A stretch of DNA of 35,586 bases, from positions 1-35,586 of the forward strand of contig CATKXS010000014.1 in assembly GCA_949841045.1 (NCBI GenBank), in the 5' to 3' direction. Below the pieces are notes generated by a model. It was not told the DNA's origin. It worked only from the letters and a program-made list of their open reading frames with translations, and did not search any database. Positions 11,577-19,098 of the stretch are shown piece by piece. Both the position numbers and the translations under genes were made by a program. Source of the DNA: an uncultured Clostridia bacterium. Lineage in GTDB: Bacteria; Bacillota; Clostridia; Christensenellales; UBA1242. Position 1 is the stretch's first letter, and each line of letters opens with the position of its first letter.

Positions 11577-12968
11577 ATGACAGAAATAAAAGGACCTCTC
11601 GGAGCTTCCAAGAAAGATTTAATTGAACTGTTTGTAGAATTTTATGGCGAAGAGCATAGAGAGAATATAACTGAAAACATAAACAATACCTTTTTTATTT
11701 TTACCTCACGTTTATATCTTTTCGATGGACAAAATGGCAAAAATAAAATCGAAGACGACATTGTAATGAATCTTCAAAAACATATTGACTTTCAATCAAA
11801 GAAATTTGCGGTTGATATTTTAATGGAAGCTTTTAAAATTGAGAATAATAGTGAAAATCTTGAAAAACTTTGGAATATTGCTCCAGATTATTTAAAGCTC
11901 CTTACAAAGAACAAAAATTTTTATGATGAATATGATGAAAACTTATTAAAAGATTTTCAAAGTAAAATGCTTGAAATAGCGGCAAACAAGAAAAAGGGAG
12001 CAATTCCTCGTAGCTACAAAAAGGCAATGGATTATGTGTTCAATGGAGGCACAAGGCATTATCTTCTTGACCAGTTTAATGCAGTAGTAAGTAAATTTAG
12101 CAAAAGTTTTGAATCTCAAAAATATCTAATGGGGCTATATGAAAAGATTGATAAAGAGGACATTTTCTTGGCAGAGGAGATAAAAAATTATATAAGCGAT
12201 TTTGTCATGGGTGACAAAGGTGAGTATGGCGGCTCTATGTTTATTACGACAAGCAAAAGCTTGCCAAGCCAAGTGAAAAGTGTTTGCGTTATAGACAAAT
12301 GTGGAGAACTGAGTGATTTAAGTTTTATTCATGAAGTAAATCACATTGCCTCAGCGGCAAGCTGGCTTAAAATTGACGATGCAGAGCGAAAAAGATATTA
12401 TGTGAAAACTGGATACTGCAAACAATATTTTTGCGTTGAAGAATATTTGACAAACGAAAGAGAAGACTCATGGCAACAATATGACGGCATAAACGAGGTC
12501 GTCAATGACTATCTCGCAACCAAGATTTTTAAATTAGCCGAAGACAAAGGGGTGAAGTTTGGAAGAGGGGAAAGTAGGCCGTCATTCTATTCTTTTGCCT
12601 TTCCTATATTTGAAAACTTTTTTGAAGATAATTTAGAACTTTTAAAGGAAGCTTATATTTCAAAAGATAACCTTGCTTTTGCAAAAGCTATAGGAATTGA
12701 GAATTTTGAAAATCTTGCAAATTTATCGGTTGAGATTTTTAAATTTGAAAGTGGACATAGAACGATAAATAGGGAAATTCGAAAATATTATTCTTGCTTA
12801 AATAGTGATTTGTTTAAAATCGCAAAAGATAAAAGCGTAAAACCGAAAAATAAAGCTATGAGAAAATATTTGAGTTTTTTTGAAAAAGGCGAAAAAATAT
12901 TTAACGATATTTATGAAGAATTAAAAGGTAAAAATGATTATGAAGTGGCCGACAATAAAAGAATTTAA
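11577..12968 (+). CDS. Gluzincin-like putative metalloprotease, paralog A
   Basis: A 463-residue protein of no family I recognise by name. Residues 252-256 are HEVNH and, 49 residues later, NE (306-307) starts NEVVNDY. HExxH followed at this distance by NExxxD is the zinc signature of thermolysin-type gluzincins: two His and the second-motif Glu bind zinc, and the HExxH Glu is catalytic. The N-terminal block FYGEEHREN...NTFFIF (residues 23-42) is shared with the three genes behind it. There is no signal peptide or membrane segment, so it should be cytosolic. The start is the ATG at 11577, preceded by GAGG; an upstream GTG-type extension to 11538 lacks a ribosome site. It overlaps paralog B by 35 nt. 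Confidence 0.8.
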   Translation: MTEIKGPLGASKKDLIELFVEFYGEEHRENITENINNTFFIFTSRLYLFDGQNGKNKIEDDIVMNLQKHIDFQSKKFAVDILMEAFKIENNSENLEKLWNIAPDYLKLLTKNKNFYDEYDENLLKDFQSKMLEIAANKKKGAIPRSYKKAMDYVFNGGTRHYLLDQFNAVVSKFSKSFESQKYLMGLYEKIDKEDIFLAEEIKNYISDFVMGDKGEYGGSMFITTSKSLPSQVKSVCVIDKCGELSDLSFIHEVNHIASAASWLKIDDAERKRYYVKTGYCKQYFCVEEYLTNEREDSWQQYDGINEVVNDYLATKIFKLAEDKGVKFGRGESRPSFYSFAFPIFENFFEDNLELLKEAYISKDNLAFAKAIGIENFENLANLSVEIFKFESGHRTINREIRKYYSCLNSDLFKIAKDKSVKPKNKAMRKYLSFFEKGEKIFNDIYEELKGKNDYEVADNKRI

Positions 12969-14445
12969 TTTAAATAATCCGATTGAAGGAAAACTTGATG
13001 ACATAATCAACTATTATGTCAAGTTTTATGGTGAAGAATTTAGAGAACGAATTTCAGATAAGATTGTGAATACATTCTTTATCTTCTTTAATCGTGCAGA
13101 TATAAAATATAAAGACAGCATTGATAAACATTATAAAGAAATTTTTAATGACAAGGCTCTGCCAAAAGAAGGACAAGAATATTTTGAATATGAGAAAAAA
13201 ATCGTGCTAGATTATTACGAAAAATTACCAACCCAGCAGTTTTGCAGAGAATACGAGACTGCCAAGAATAAACTTTTAACCGATTTCATATTTGAAAATT
13301 TGGGAATAGAAAGTACTGAAGAAAACATTTCAAAAATTACAGAGCTTCTGCCTGTTTATGAATATTTTGTTTCTTTTTCCTCAAATTTAAATCTTGAAAA
13401 AAAGCCAAAAATATTTAATGATTTGTTTGATGGACTTGCGTCTTTAAGTTCTGATAAAGAGAAAATAGAAGAAGGACTTAAAACCTTGAGCGACATTAAT
13501 GCAACAAGTAATATAAGGCGAGAGCTTGATAAACTTAACGAAAAAAAGATAATCAGCATAGTAAACGCAAGTCAACTGCCAGAAATAACAGATTATTTTG
13601 AGAGGCTAGATATAGTTTGTAAAGAAGACATTTTGTCTGCTGTTTCAAGTTATTTATTGCATGGTTTGGCAAAGACAATAGGTTTAAACTGTGCAACGGC
13701 AAGCAAACTCAAGCCTGGAAAAACAATTTGTATATGTTTAAATAATGACACTATAAATTTAACAGACGATGTATTCGTGCACGAACTTAACCATTCAGTG
13801 ACTTCTACTACCAGTTTTGAATGGGGCGTAATTACTAAAGATGTAGGTTTTTGTAGAGATAAAAACTTGGAAGATAGTTATGTTTTATTCCAAGATACTA
13901 ATTGGCAACAATTGGAAGCGTTTAATGAAGTGGTGAATGAATATTTTTCATTGGGTGTACTTGCTCTCATGGAGAAAGATAATTTTAGAATTGGCTTTAA
14001 TCGCAATTCATTTTCTGCATATAGAATTCCGCTTAGATTATTTAAGAACTTTTTTGACAAGAATATTGAAGTATTAAAGCGTTGTTATATCAATAATGAT
14101 TTGAAAGGTTTTGCCTCTTGTGTAGGCAAGCGAAATTTGAATAGGCTTATCACTCTTGCTACCAACATGTTGAATTTTTCAATAAACTTTCCAGAGGAAG
14201 AAAAAATCTTAATGCAAATTTGTCAAAATCTAAATGAGGATTATGATACTGTTGATATGGTTAAACTCTTAAACGATAAAACTATAACATTGACAGAAGC
14301 TTTCAAAAAAGATGAAAATTTAAAGAGATTTATGAGCTTTTATAGGGAAGCTGACGAAATTTTTAAAAATATAGATGAATTTCAGGCCAAAAGAAATGTT
14401 GTTGAAAATGGGGGAGAGGTGGCTGATGAACGAGAAGATTATTAA
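12934..14445 (+). CDS. Gluzincin-like putative metalloprotease, paralog B
   Basis: A 503-residue paralog of the preceding gene. The zinc signature is HELNHSVTS (H283, E284, H287) and, 43 residues on, NEVVNEYFS (N331, E332). The N-terminal family block is FYGEEFRERI...NTFFIF (residues 31-51). The region between (about 90-240) is helical and varies most among the paralogs. The ATG at 12934 lies 5 nt after an AGG site; a second ATG at 12940 is possible. The 35-nt overlap with paralog A and the 20-nt overlap with paralog C indicate one operon with translational coupling. It is cytosolic by sequence. Substrate unknown. Confidence 0.8.
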   Translation: MIMKWPTIKEFNLNNPIEGKLDDIINYYVKFYGEEFRERISDKIVNTFFIFFNRADIKYKDSIDKHYKEIFNDKALPKEGQEYFEYEKKIVLDYYEKLPTQQFCREYETAKNKLLTDFIFENLGIESTEENISKITELLPVYEYFVSFSSNLNLEKKPKIFNDLFDGLASLSSDKEKIEEGLKTLSDINATSNIRRELDKLNEKKIISIVNASQLPEITDYFERLDIVCKEDILSAVSSYLLHGLAKTIGLNCATASKLKPGKTICICLNNDTINLTDDVFVHELNHSVTSTTSFEWGVITKDVGFCRDKNLEDSYVLFQDTNWQQLEAFNEVVNEYFSLGVLALMEKDNFRIGFNRNSFSAYRIPLRLFKNFFDKNIEVLKRCYINNDLKGFASCVGKRNLNRLITLATNMLNFSINFPEEEKILMQICQNLNEDYDTVDMVKLLNDKTITLTEAFKKDENLKRFMSFYREADEIFKNIDEFQAKRNVVENGGEVADEREDY

Positions 14446-15439
14446 ACCTTTATCAGCTATTGATTCTATTTCTGACAAACTTGACAGTATCAAAGAAGAA
14501 TTCGTACTCTTCTATGGTGAAAAATTTCGAAAGGAAATTACAGAAAGAATTGAAAATACCTTATTCATTTTTGTTAATCCTTATGAAAGTGAAGAGGAGT
14601 GTGCGGAGTTTATTGATATGGTAAAGGTTAAGTTTGCGAAATATCAATTTCTTTCTGAAAATTCAATCTATAAAAACATAAAAAGTTTTAAGGAAAATAC
14701 ATTTAAGAATGGGAAAAATACTTTGGCAGAAGGAGTTTGTCTTGCGACAATAAGTAGATTAAAGTTAAATAAGTGCTACTCAATAATTTTATTGCCAACA
14801 AAAGACAGGCTTTGTGACCAAGTATTATTCCATGAGCTTAACCATGCTGTTACAACTTCAAGTAAACTTTTGAAAGATACTTTTGAAATCAATGTTGGGT
14901 TTTCAAGTCAGCGTGGGAAGGCGGCAGAATATAACAAAGAAAATTGGTATAATGTGGTACCTTTTACAGAAGTAATAACCGATTATTTTGCATGTGCAAT
15001 TTATGAGAATGCCAAAAAGAATGGAATAAAAATTGGTGAGAAGGGTGATGAAAATATTTCATACAAATCTGTTTTCCCTATGCTTGAACCTTTTTTAGAA
15101 GAAAATTATGAATTAATCAAAAATTGTTTTATAGAAAATAATCGGCAGGGAATTATAAATGCTGTTGGTAAAGACAACTATAACAAACTAGTTTTGCTTA
15201 CATATTATATGCTTGATTTCTGCCAAGAAAATGGCACAACTTATAATTTTTATAAATCTATATGCGAAGAAGAGGGCGAGGATATTGATATTTTTGAATT
15301 TGCATATGATTATAAAGGTGACAGCACTATCACTAAAAATTATTTAAATATATTTAAACAGGCAAGAAAAATCTATGATGATATTTTAGATTATAAAATT
15401 GAAAATAGTAAATATGATGATGGGAAAGATTTAGTTTAA
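14426..15439 (+). CDS. Gluzincin-like putative metalloprotease, paralog C (short form)
   Basis: A 337-residue paralog, shorter because most of the helical middle region is missing. It keeps the N-terminal block FYGEKFRKEI...NTLFIF (residues 29-49) and the zinc signature HELNHAVTT (H136, E137, H140), with the third ligand in TEVITDYFA (E182), where the usual Asn is Thr. The start is the ATG at 14426, preceded by a GA-rich ribosome site (GGGGGAGAGGTGG); in-frame codons upstream back to 14375 lie within paralog B and lack a site. Because it is short, it may define the minimal catalytic unit of this family. Confidence 0.8.
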   Translation: MNEKIIKPLSAIDSISDKLDSIKEEFVLFYGEKFRKEITERIENTLFIFVNPYESEEECAEFIDMVKVKFAKYQFLSENSIYKNIKSFKENTFKNGKNTLAEGVCLATISRLKLNKCYSIILLPTKDRLCDQVLFHELNHAVTTSSKLLKDTFEINVGFSSQRGKAAEYNKENWYNVVPFTEVITDYFACAIYENAKKNGIKIGEKGDENISYKSVFPMLEPFLEENYELIKNCFIENNRQGIINAVGKDNYNKLVLLTYYMLDFCQENGTTYNFYKSICEEEGEDIDIFEFAYDYKGDSTITKNYLNIFKQARKIYDDILDYKIENSKYDDGKDLV

Positions 15440-15456
15440 AATTAGGAAGTGAAAAA

Positions 15457-16617
15457 TTGCAATTACGAAAATTAAAGAAAATGAAAAATGTTTACAATCC
15501 ATTGCAGGGGAAATTAGATAAAATCAAAGATTATCTAATAGGCTTTTTTGGTGAAAAATATAGAGAAGTCATTGAAGAAAGGCTTAATAACACCTCTTAT
15601 ATTTTTTGTGAAAATAAAGAAGATGATGAACTTGTAAAGTATTTTGATAAGGCAATTTTAAGAAAATTGACTGATTTCGCAAGTATTTTTGATAAAAAAT
15701 TTAAATTTTGCGGTGAAATAGAATCTACAGAACAATTTTTGTTGCATTTAGAAAATCTTGATAAATGGATTAAAAAAACGGAAGAAGAAGACTATAAAAG
15801 CATAAATAATTTTTTATCAAAGATTGAGTTTAAAAACGTTATTTCTAAAAATGACACCATTGAAGATATTTTAAAAGACAAGGAGAAAGAAAAGCTTTTT
15901 TATAGCGCTATAAGTGAAATTAGCGAGGCTTATAAAGCGGGTGTCAAGGGTGAAATCGAAAAGATAAAGAAGCAAGAGTATAACATGGTTTATAAAAACT
16001 GGGAAGAGGATACTCTAAAGTTAAAAAGAGAATTGAAGCTTGACGTTTGCGACATTATTATAAAGTCATTAAAAATTCCTTTTACAGAGGAGAATGTAAA
16101 AATAATCTCAAAACATGCTGACGCAGTTACTAATTATTATAAAGACTGGTCGCCATCAGTTTATGATGAGAAGAAATTTATTATGGCGACAGACGAACTG
16201 ATGAAAATTTCAACTTTAGATTTGCTGGAATTTGAAAGGGTGTTAGATGTTCTTAAATATGACATTATGTTTAAGGTTAACGAATTTAATACAAAAGAAT
16301 ATGCCTTAAAAAATGGTTTTGCTTTTGCAAATAAAATGCTTGAAGAAAATTTCAGTGAGAACATCTCAAATGAAATGAAAAAGTCTTTAAATAATAATAA
16401 GACTCAGATTGAATGGGAGGGATTTAATGGCTGTGTTGATTACGCGATAGAGGGCGATAATTTGCAAAGAGTTTGCATTGTGGGCGCGGGTTCTTCTCTT
16501 CAAAATATCACCATTATTCATGAAATTTGCCATGCCGTTCAAATGAGTGGCCATGAAAAAAAATGGTGCATACTTTATGAAAACGGGTGTCTTAGTTGCA
16601 AACAAAGAAGCTGGTGA
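15457..16617 (+). CDS. Gluzincin-like paralog D, N-terminal fragment (frameshifted)
   Basis: This frame encodes 386 residues: the family block FFGEKYREVI...NTSYIF (residues 30-50), the helical middle region, and the zinc motif HEICHAVQM (H355, E356, H359). It then runs into the A8 tract at 16556-16563, after which the translation (WCILYENGC...) no longer resembles the paralogs and stops. The family sequence continues in another frame at 16547-17134. Removing one A joins both parts into a protein of about 558 residues. The TTG at 15457 is chosen for its AGGAAGTG ribosome site; an ATG at 15481 matches the paralog N-termini but has no site. As read, the gene is broken. Confidence 0.75.
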   Translation: MQLRKLKKMKNVYNPLQGKLDKIKDYLIGFFGEKYREVIEERLNNTSYIFCENKEDDELVKYFDKAILRKLTDFASIFDKKFKFCGEIESTEQFLLHLENLDKWIKKTEEEDYKSINNFLSKIEFKNVISKNDTIEDILKDKEKEKLFYSAISEISEAYKAGVKGEIEKIKKQEYNMVYKNWEEDTLKLKRELKLDVCDIIIKSLKIPFTEENVKIISKHADAVTNYYKDWSPSVYDEKKFIMATDELMKISTLDLLEFERVLDVLKYDIMFKVNEFNTKEYALKNGFAFANKMLEENFSENISNEMKKSLNNNKTQIEWEGFNGCVDYAIEGDNLQRVCIVGAGSSLQNITIIHEICHAVQMSGHEKKWCILYENGCLSCKQRSW

Positions 16618-17134
16618 AACAAAAGAAATTAATAATAACTTAACAAACTTAAATGAAGTTTTAAATGAGTATTTTTCTCTTAGCATTTTAAAGCAGATGA
16701 AAAATGACAATTTTGAGATAGGGCCAAAAGGTTTTGATATAGGTCCTTGTCATTATAGAAGTCCATTCATATTTTTGAAAGACTTTATAAAAGATAATTT
16801 GGCTACGCTTATAGATGTTTGTATGAGCGAAGATAAAAATCAAATTTATGACGCCTTTGGCAAAGAAAATCTTTTAAAACTTGATAAGAAAATTGAAGAA
16901 TTATTTAATTTTTATATCAAACAATGCGGGTGCAAGAAATATGAAAAGTCACTTTCTAGGGCGATTGAAAATGTAGGTGGGAGAGATGAATTTTATAAGC
17001 TTGTTAAAGAGGGAGAAATAAAAGGCTCTCAAAGCTACAAAGAATATCTTGACTTCTTTACGGACTTTTATGAGCTTAACTTAGAATGCGAAAACTATTC
17101 AAAACGTGACAAGCTTTGTCATGAGTGTGAATAG
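16547..17134 (+). pseudogene. Gluzincin-like paralog D, C-terminal fragment after the frameshift
   Basis: This frame continues the family fold after the A8 tract: GVLVANKEAGETKE, then the third zinc-ligand motif NEVLNEYFS, placed 39 residues after HEICH once one A is removed, and the helical C-terminal region shared with paralogs A-C. It opens with GTG at 16547 or ATG at 16553 but has no ribosome site, so it is unlikely to be translated alone. Without this part the N-terminal fragment lacks its third zinc ligand. An operon terminator follows 9 bp after the stop. Confidence 0.75.
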
Positions 17135-17142
17135 AGAATTAA

Positions 17143-17167
17143 AGGCGCAAAAAAATGCGTCTTTTTT
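17143..17167 (+). terminator. Terminator of the gluzincin-like operon
   Basis: AGGCGCA and TGCGTCT arms (7 bp, one wobble) around six A, followed by a T-run. Confidence 0.85.
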
Positions 17168-17190
17168 CTTTATTTTATTGCTTAAAATTA

Positions 17191-17219
17191 TTGACAAAGA
17201 AATTACTATTTGATATAAT
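17191..17219 (+). promoter_or_regulatory. Perfect-consensus sigma-A promoter of the str operon
   Basis: TTGACA (17191-17196), exactly 17 nt, and TATAAT (17214-17219). All 12 consensus bases are present, as expected for a highly expressed ribosomal operon. RNA should start near 17226. Confidence 0.92.
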
Positions 17220-17225
17220 ACGGGA

Positions 17226-17705
17226 GTATGCTTCGTTGTCGGAGGCGGTGCTTTTAATTGTGCTATGCACAAGTAGGGCAGAAACAAACAGCAGGTGAGT
17301 CAGTCTTGCCGATTTGCAAAAAGTTGCAAAGTTATGTTTAACATAATCGTGCTGTTCATGTTTTACAAACCAAAAAGCATTTTTTATGCGCATGACGACA
17401 CAGACAACATACGTCATGCGTTTTTTAAATTCGCAAAAACACATCGTACTACGGCGTTTCTGTCAAGTGATATCAGATAGTCACGTACATTTCAGTACGC
17501 TTCAAAACTATTGGGTACCCTGCAAATCGTGAGATTTGTAGGGAGAGGAAAAGCCAAGCGATAGTAAACCGTAAAAGCATAATTTATGCTTGAGGTTTTA
17601 GAGCATGTGCTTTGACGATGCTGAGCCTTGTATTACTCGGTTTTTGTAAATTTAATAGACAAAGCAAAAATCACTCTAACACATTAGAGTTAAAAGGAGA
17701 AAACT
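17226..17705 (+). promoter_or_regulatory. Long structured 5' leader of rpsL with internal terminator
   Basis: About 480 nt without a credible gene. Hairpins seen, in order: TTTGCAA/TTGCAAA around 17311-17329, TTATGT/ACATAA around 17332-17346, the terminator-like hairpin at 17389-17426, CGTAC/GTACG near 17483-17499, an 11-bp stem with a GTGA (GNRA) tetraloop at 17518-17543, AAGCAT/ATGCTT near 17576-17592, and ACTCTAA/TTAGAGT at 17673-17690 just before the AAAGGAG site. Conditional termination (attenuation) is inferred; no known riboswitch or r-protein leader class is recognised. Confidence 0.7.
17389..17426 (+). terminator. Internal terminator (putative attenuator) in the rpsL leader
   Basis: CGCATGACG (17389-17397) and CGTCATGCG (17412-17420) form a perfect 9-bp stem followed by six T. 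A GCAT...ATGC pairing just upstream (17377-17389) could compete for its left arm. It lies about 165 nt into the transcript and about 280 nt before rpsL. Confidence 0.75.
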
Positions 17706-18086
17706 ATGCCTACATTTAACCAACTTGTAAGAAAAGGTCGTAAGGATGCTAAGAAAAAATCTAAAGCTCCACTTCTTAACGAGTGCCCTCAAAAGAGAGG
17801 AGTATGTCTTTCAGTTAAGACTGCTACACCTAAGAAGCCTAACTCAGCTCTTCGTAAAATTGCCAGAGTTAAACTTTCAAACGGATTTGAAGGTACTTGC
17901 TACATTCCTGGAATAGGTCACAACCTTCAAGAGCACAGTGTTGTTCTTGTTCGTGGCGGAAGAGTTAAGGACTTGCCTGGTGTTCGTTATCACATTGTTC
18001 GTGGTACTCTTGATACAGCTGGCGTTCAAAACAGAAAGCAGAGCCGTTCTAAGTATGGTGCTAAGAGACCTAAAAAATCTAAGTAA
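17706..18086 (+). CDS. rpsL: 30S ribosomal protein S12
   Basis: A 126-residue S12, part of the decoding centre of the small subunit. It shows the invariant blocks [29 protein letters not shown] and [15 protein letters not shown]. The lysines in PKKPNS and RVKDLPG, where streptomycin-resistance changes usually occur, are wild type. The ribosome site AAAGGAG precedes the ATG. It is the first gene of the str operon, downstream of a perfect promoter and a long leader, and is followed by an unusually long 260-nt spacer before rpsG. Confidence 0.99.
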   Translation: MPTFNQLVRKGRKDAKKKSKAPLLNECPQKRGVCLSVKTATPKKPNSALRKIARVKLSNGFEGTCYIPGIGHNLQEHSVVLVRGGRVKDLPGVRYHIVRGTLDTAGVQNRKQSRSKYGAKRPKKSK

Positions 18087-18346
18087 AATTGATATAAACT
18101 TTGCATGACGGCGTTTGCTGTAAAACGCTCCAATGCGGTCACTTAGGATTTACTAAGCTCCCTTTTGTAGCATTTTTCGAGCCTTGTCCTGCGTGTTTCT
18201 ATCAATTTTTCAGTTTGATTATTTTCTAATAATCATTTTAGATTTTAAAAATCAAAAAATTAAAAAGCGGATAATCCGCAGCGGAAAATCCACGCGGGTA
18301 ATCCGCAAAAAATTTTCAGTTATTACTGATAAAAGGAGAAAATATT
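18087..18346 (+). promoter_or_regulatory. Structured rpsL-rpsG spacer with GCGG...CCGC repeats
   Basis: A 260-nt spacer with no gene. It holds GCGTTT/AAACGC (18111-18128), CTTAG/CTAAG (18142-18157), and three tandem 13-mers, each close to its own reverse complement: GCGGATAATCCGC (18267-18279), GCGGAAAATCCAC (18281-18293) and GCGGGTAATCCGC (18294-18306). A TCAGT/ACTGA hairpin (18316-18329) stands just before the AAAAGGAG site of rpsG. No clean promoter was found. Confidence 0.6.
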
Positions 18347-18820
18347 ATGCCAAGAAGAAATAGCGCCGTAAAAAGAGAAGTTCTTGCTGACCCAATCTAC
18401 AAAAGCACTGTTGTAACTAAGCTTATCAACCAAGTTATGCAGTCTGGTAAAAAAGGTCTTGCTCAAAGAATCGTATACGGCTCATTCGACATTATAAAAG
18501 AAAAAATGGACCTTGACCCAATCGAAGTATTCAACACTGCTCTTGAAAATGTTAAGCCTGTGCTTGAAACAAAATCAAGAAGAGTTGGTGGTGCTACTTA
18601 CCAAGTTCCAATGGAAATCAGACCAGAAAGACGTCAAACTCTTGCTATTCGCTGGATTGTAAGTTTTGCAAGAAAGAGAAGCGGTGAAAGAGGAATGGAC
18701 GCTAAACTTGCTGGTGAAATCATGGATGCTTACAACTCAACTGGTGCTTCTATTAAACGTAGAGATGAAATGCACAGAATGGCTGAAGCTAACAAGGCAT
18801 TCGCTCACTTCAAGTGGTAA
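18347..18820 (+). CDS. rpsG: 30S ribosomal protein S7
   Basis: A 157-residue S7, the primary 16S rRNA binder that nucleates assembly of the 30S head and, in many bacteria, represses its own operon by binding the rpsL-rpsG spacer. It starts [11 protein letters not shown] and contains [17 protein letters not shown] and the C-terminal [15 protein letters not shown]. The AAAAGGAG ribosome site is 8 nt before the ATG. The long hairpin-rich spacer upstream would be the natural place for S7 autoregulation, though no E. coli-like S7 site is recognised. A 278-nt spacer separates it from fusA. Confidence 0.99.
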   Translation: MPRRNSAVKREVLADPIYKSTVVTKLINQVMQSGKKGLAQRIVYGSFDIIKEKMDLDPIEVFNTALENVKPVLETKSRRVGGATYQVPMEIRPERRQTLAIRWIVSFARKRSGERGMDAKLAGEIMDAYNSTGASIKRRDEMHRMAEANKAFAHFKW

Positions 18821-18895
18821 AAATCCTGCGGGCACAACCAAAACTATTAACGCTGACACGCAATTAAGATTGCTAGCAGCTATGTTTCGGTTTTT

Positions 18896-19007
18896 CCCAC
18901 AAACCCTTTTCCGCCTCCTTGAAAAATTCCGCTGGACATTTTTCGGCGTAATAGGGTTGCAAATTTAATTTTAAAAGCAGGCAAAGCCTTTACTTTCAAA
19001 ATTAAAT
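18896..19007. repeat. Duplicated intergenic element, copy 1 (before fusA)
   Basis: Bases 18896-18956 are identical over 61 nt to 21344-21404. A second identical 24-nt block (18973-18996) equals 21421-21444. The end folds into a long hairpin: ATTTAATTTT (18963-18972) pairs with AAAATTAAAT (18998-19007), enclosing AAAG/CTTT and GGC/GCC. No T-run follows, so it is not a normal terminator. An AGGAT/ATCCT hairpin (19068-19083) sits just before the fusA ribosome site. Confidence 0.85.
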
Positions 19008-19098
19008 GTTGCTTTAAAATAGTTTAATTTATATAAATATGTTAATAAATCCATATATTGGAAATTAAGGATAAATAAATCCTAAAAAGGAGAAAAAT

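Noticed and set aside
16553-16566. Programmed -1 ribosomal frameshifting on the A8 tract of paralog D
   Set aside because: The downstream frame is reached by +1 (or -2), not by the -1 slip that A-rich slippery sites usually give, and no stimulatory hairpin or stop is placed for it. An indel, error or phase variation fits better.
17295-17480. Small reading frame in the rpsL leader
   Set aside because: It has no ribosome site, runs through the internal terminator hairpin, and has no protein-like composition.
17500-17640. RNase P, tmRNA or SRP RNA inside the rpsL leader
   Set aside because: The AGAGGAAA stretch near 17544 recalls RNase P, but the remaining conserved elements and the overall size do not fit, and it lies within an mRNA leader.
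18840-18970. Minus-strand reading frames in the duplicated element (also near 21340-21420)
   Set aside because: The two copies give similar short peptides (such as RRKMSSGIFQGGGKG) only because the DNA is duplicated; there is no start with a ribosome site and they stop at different places.
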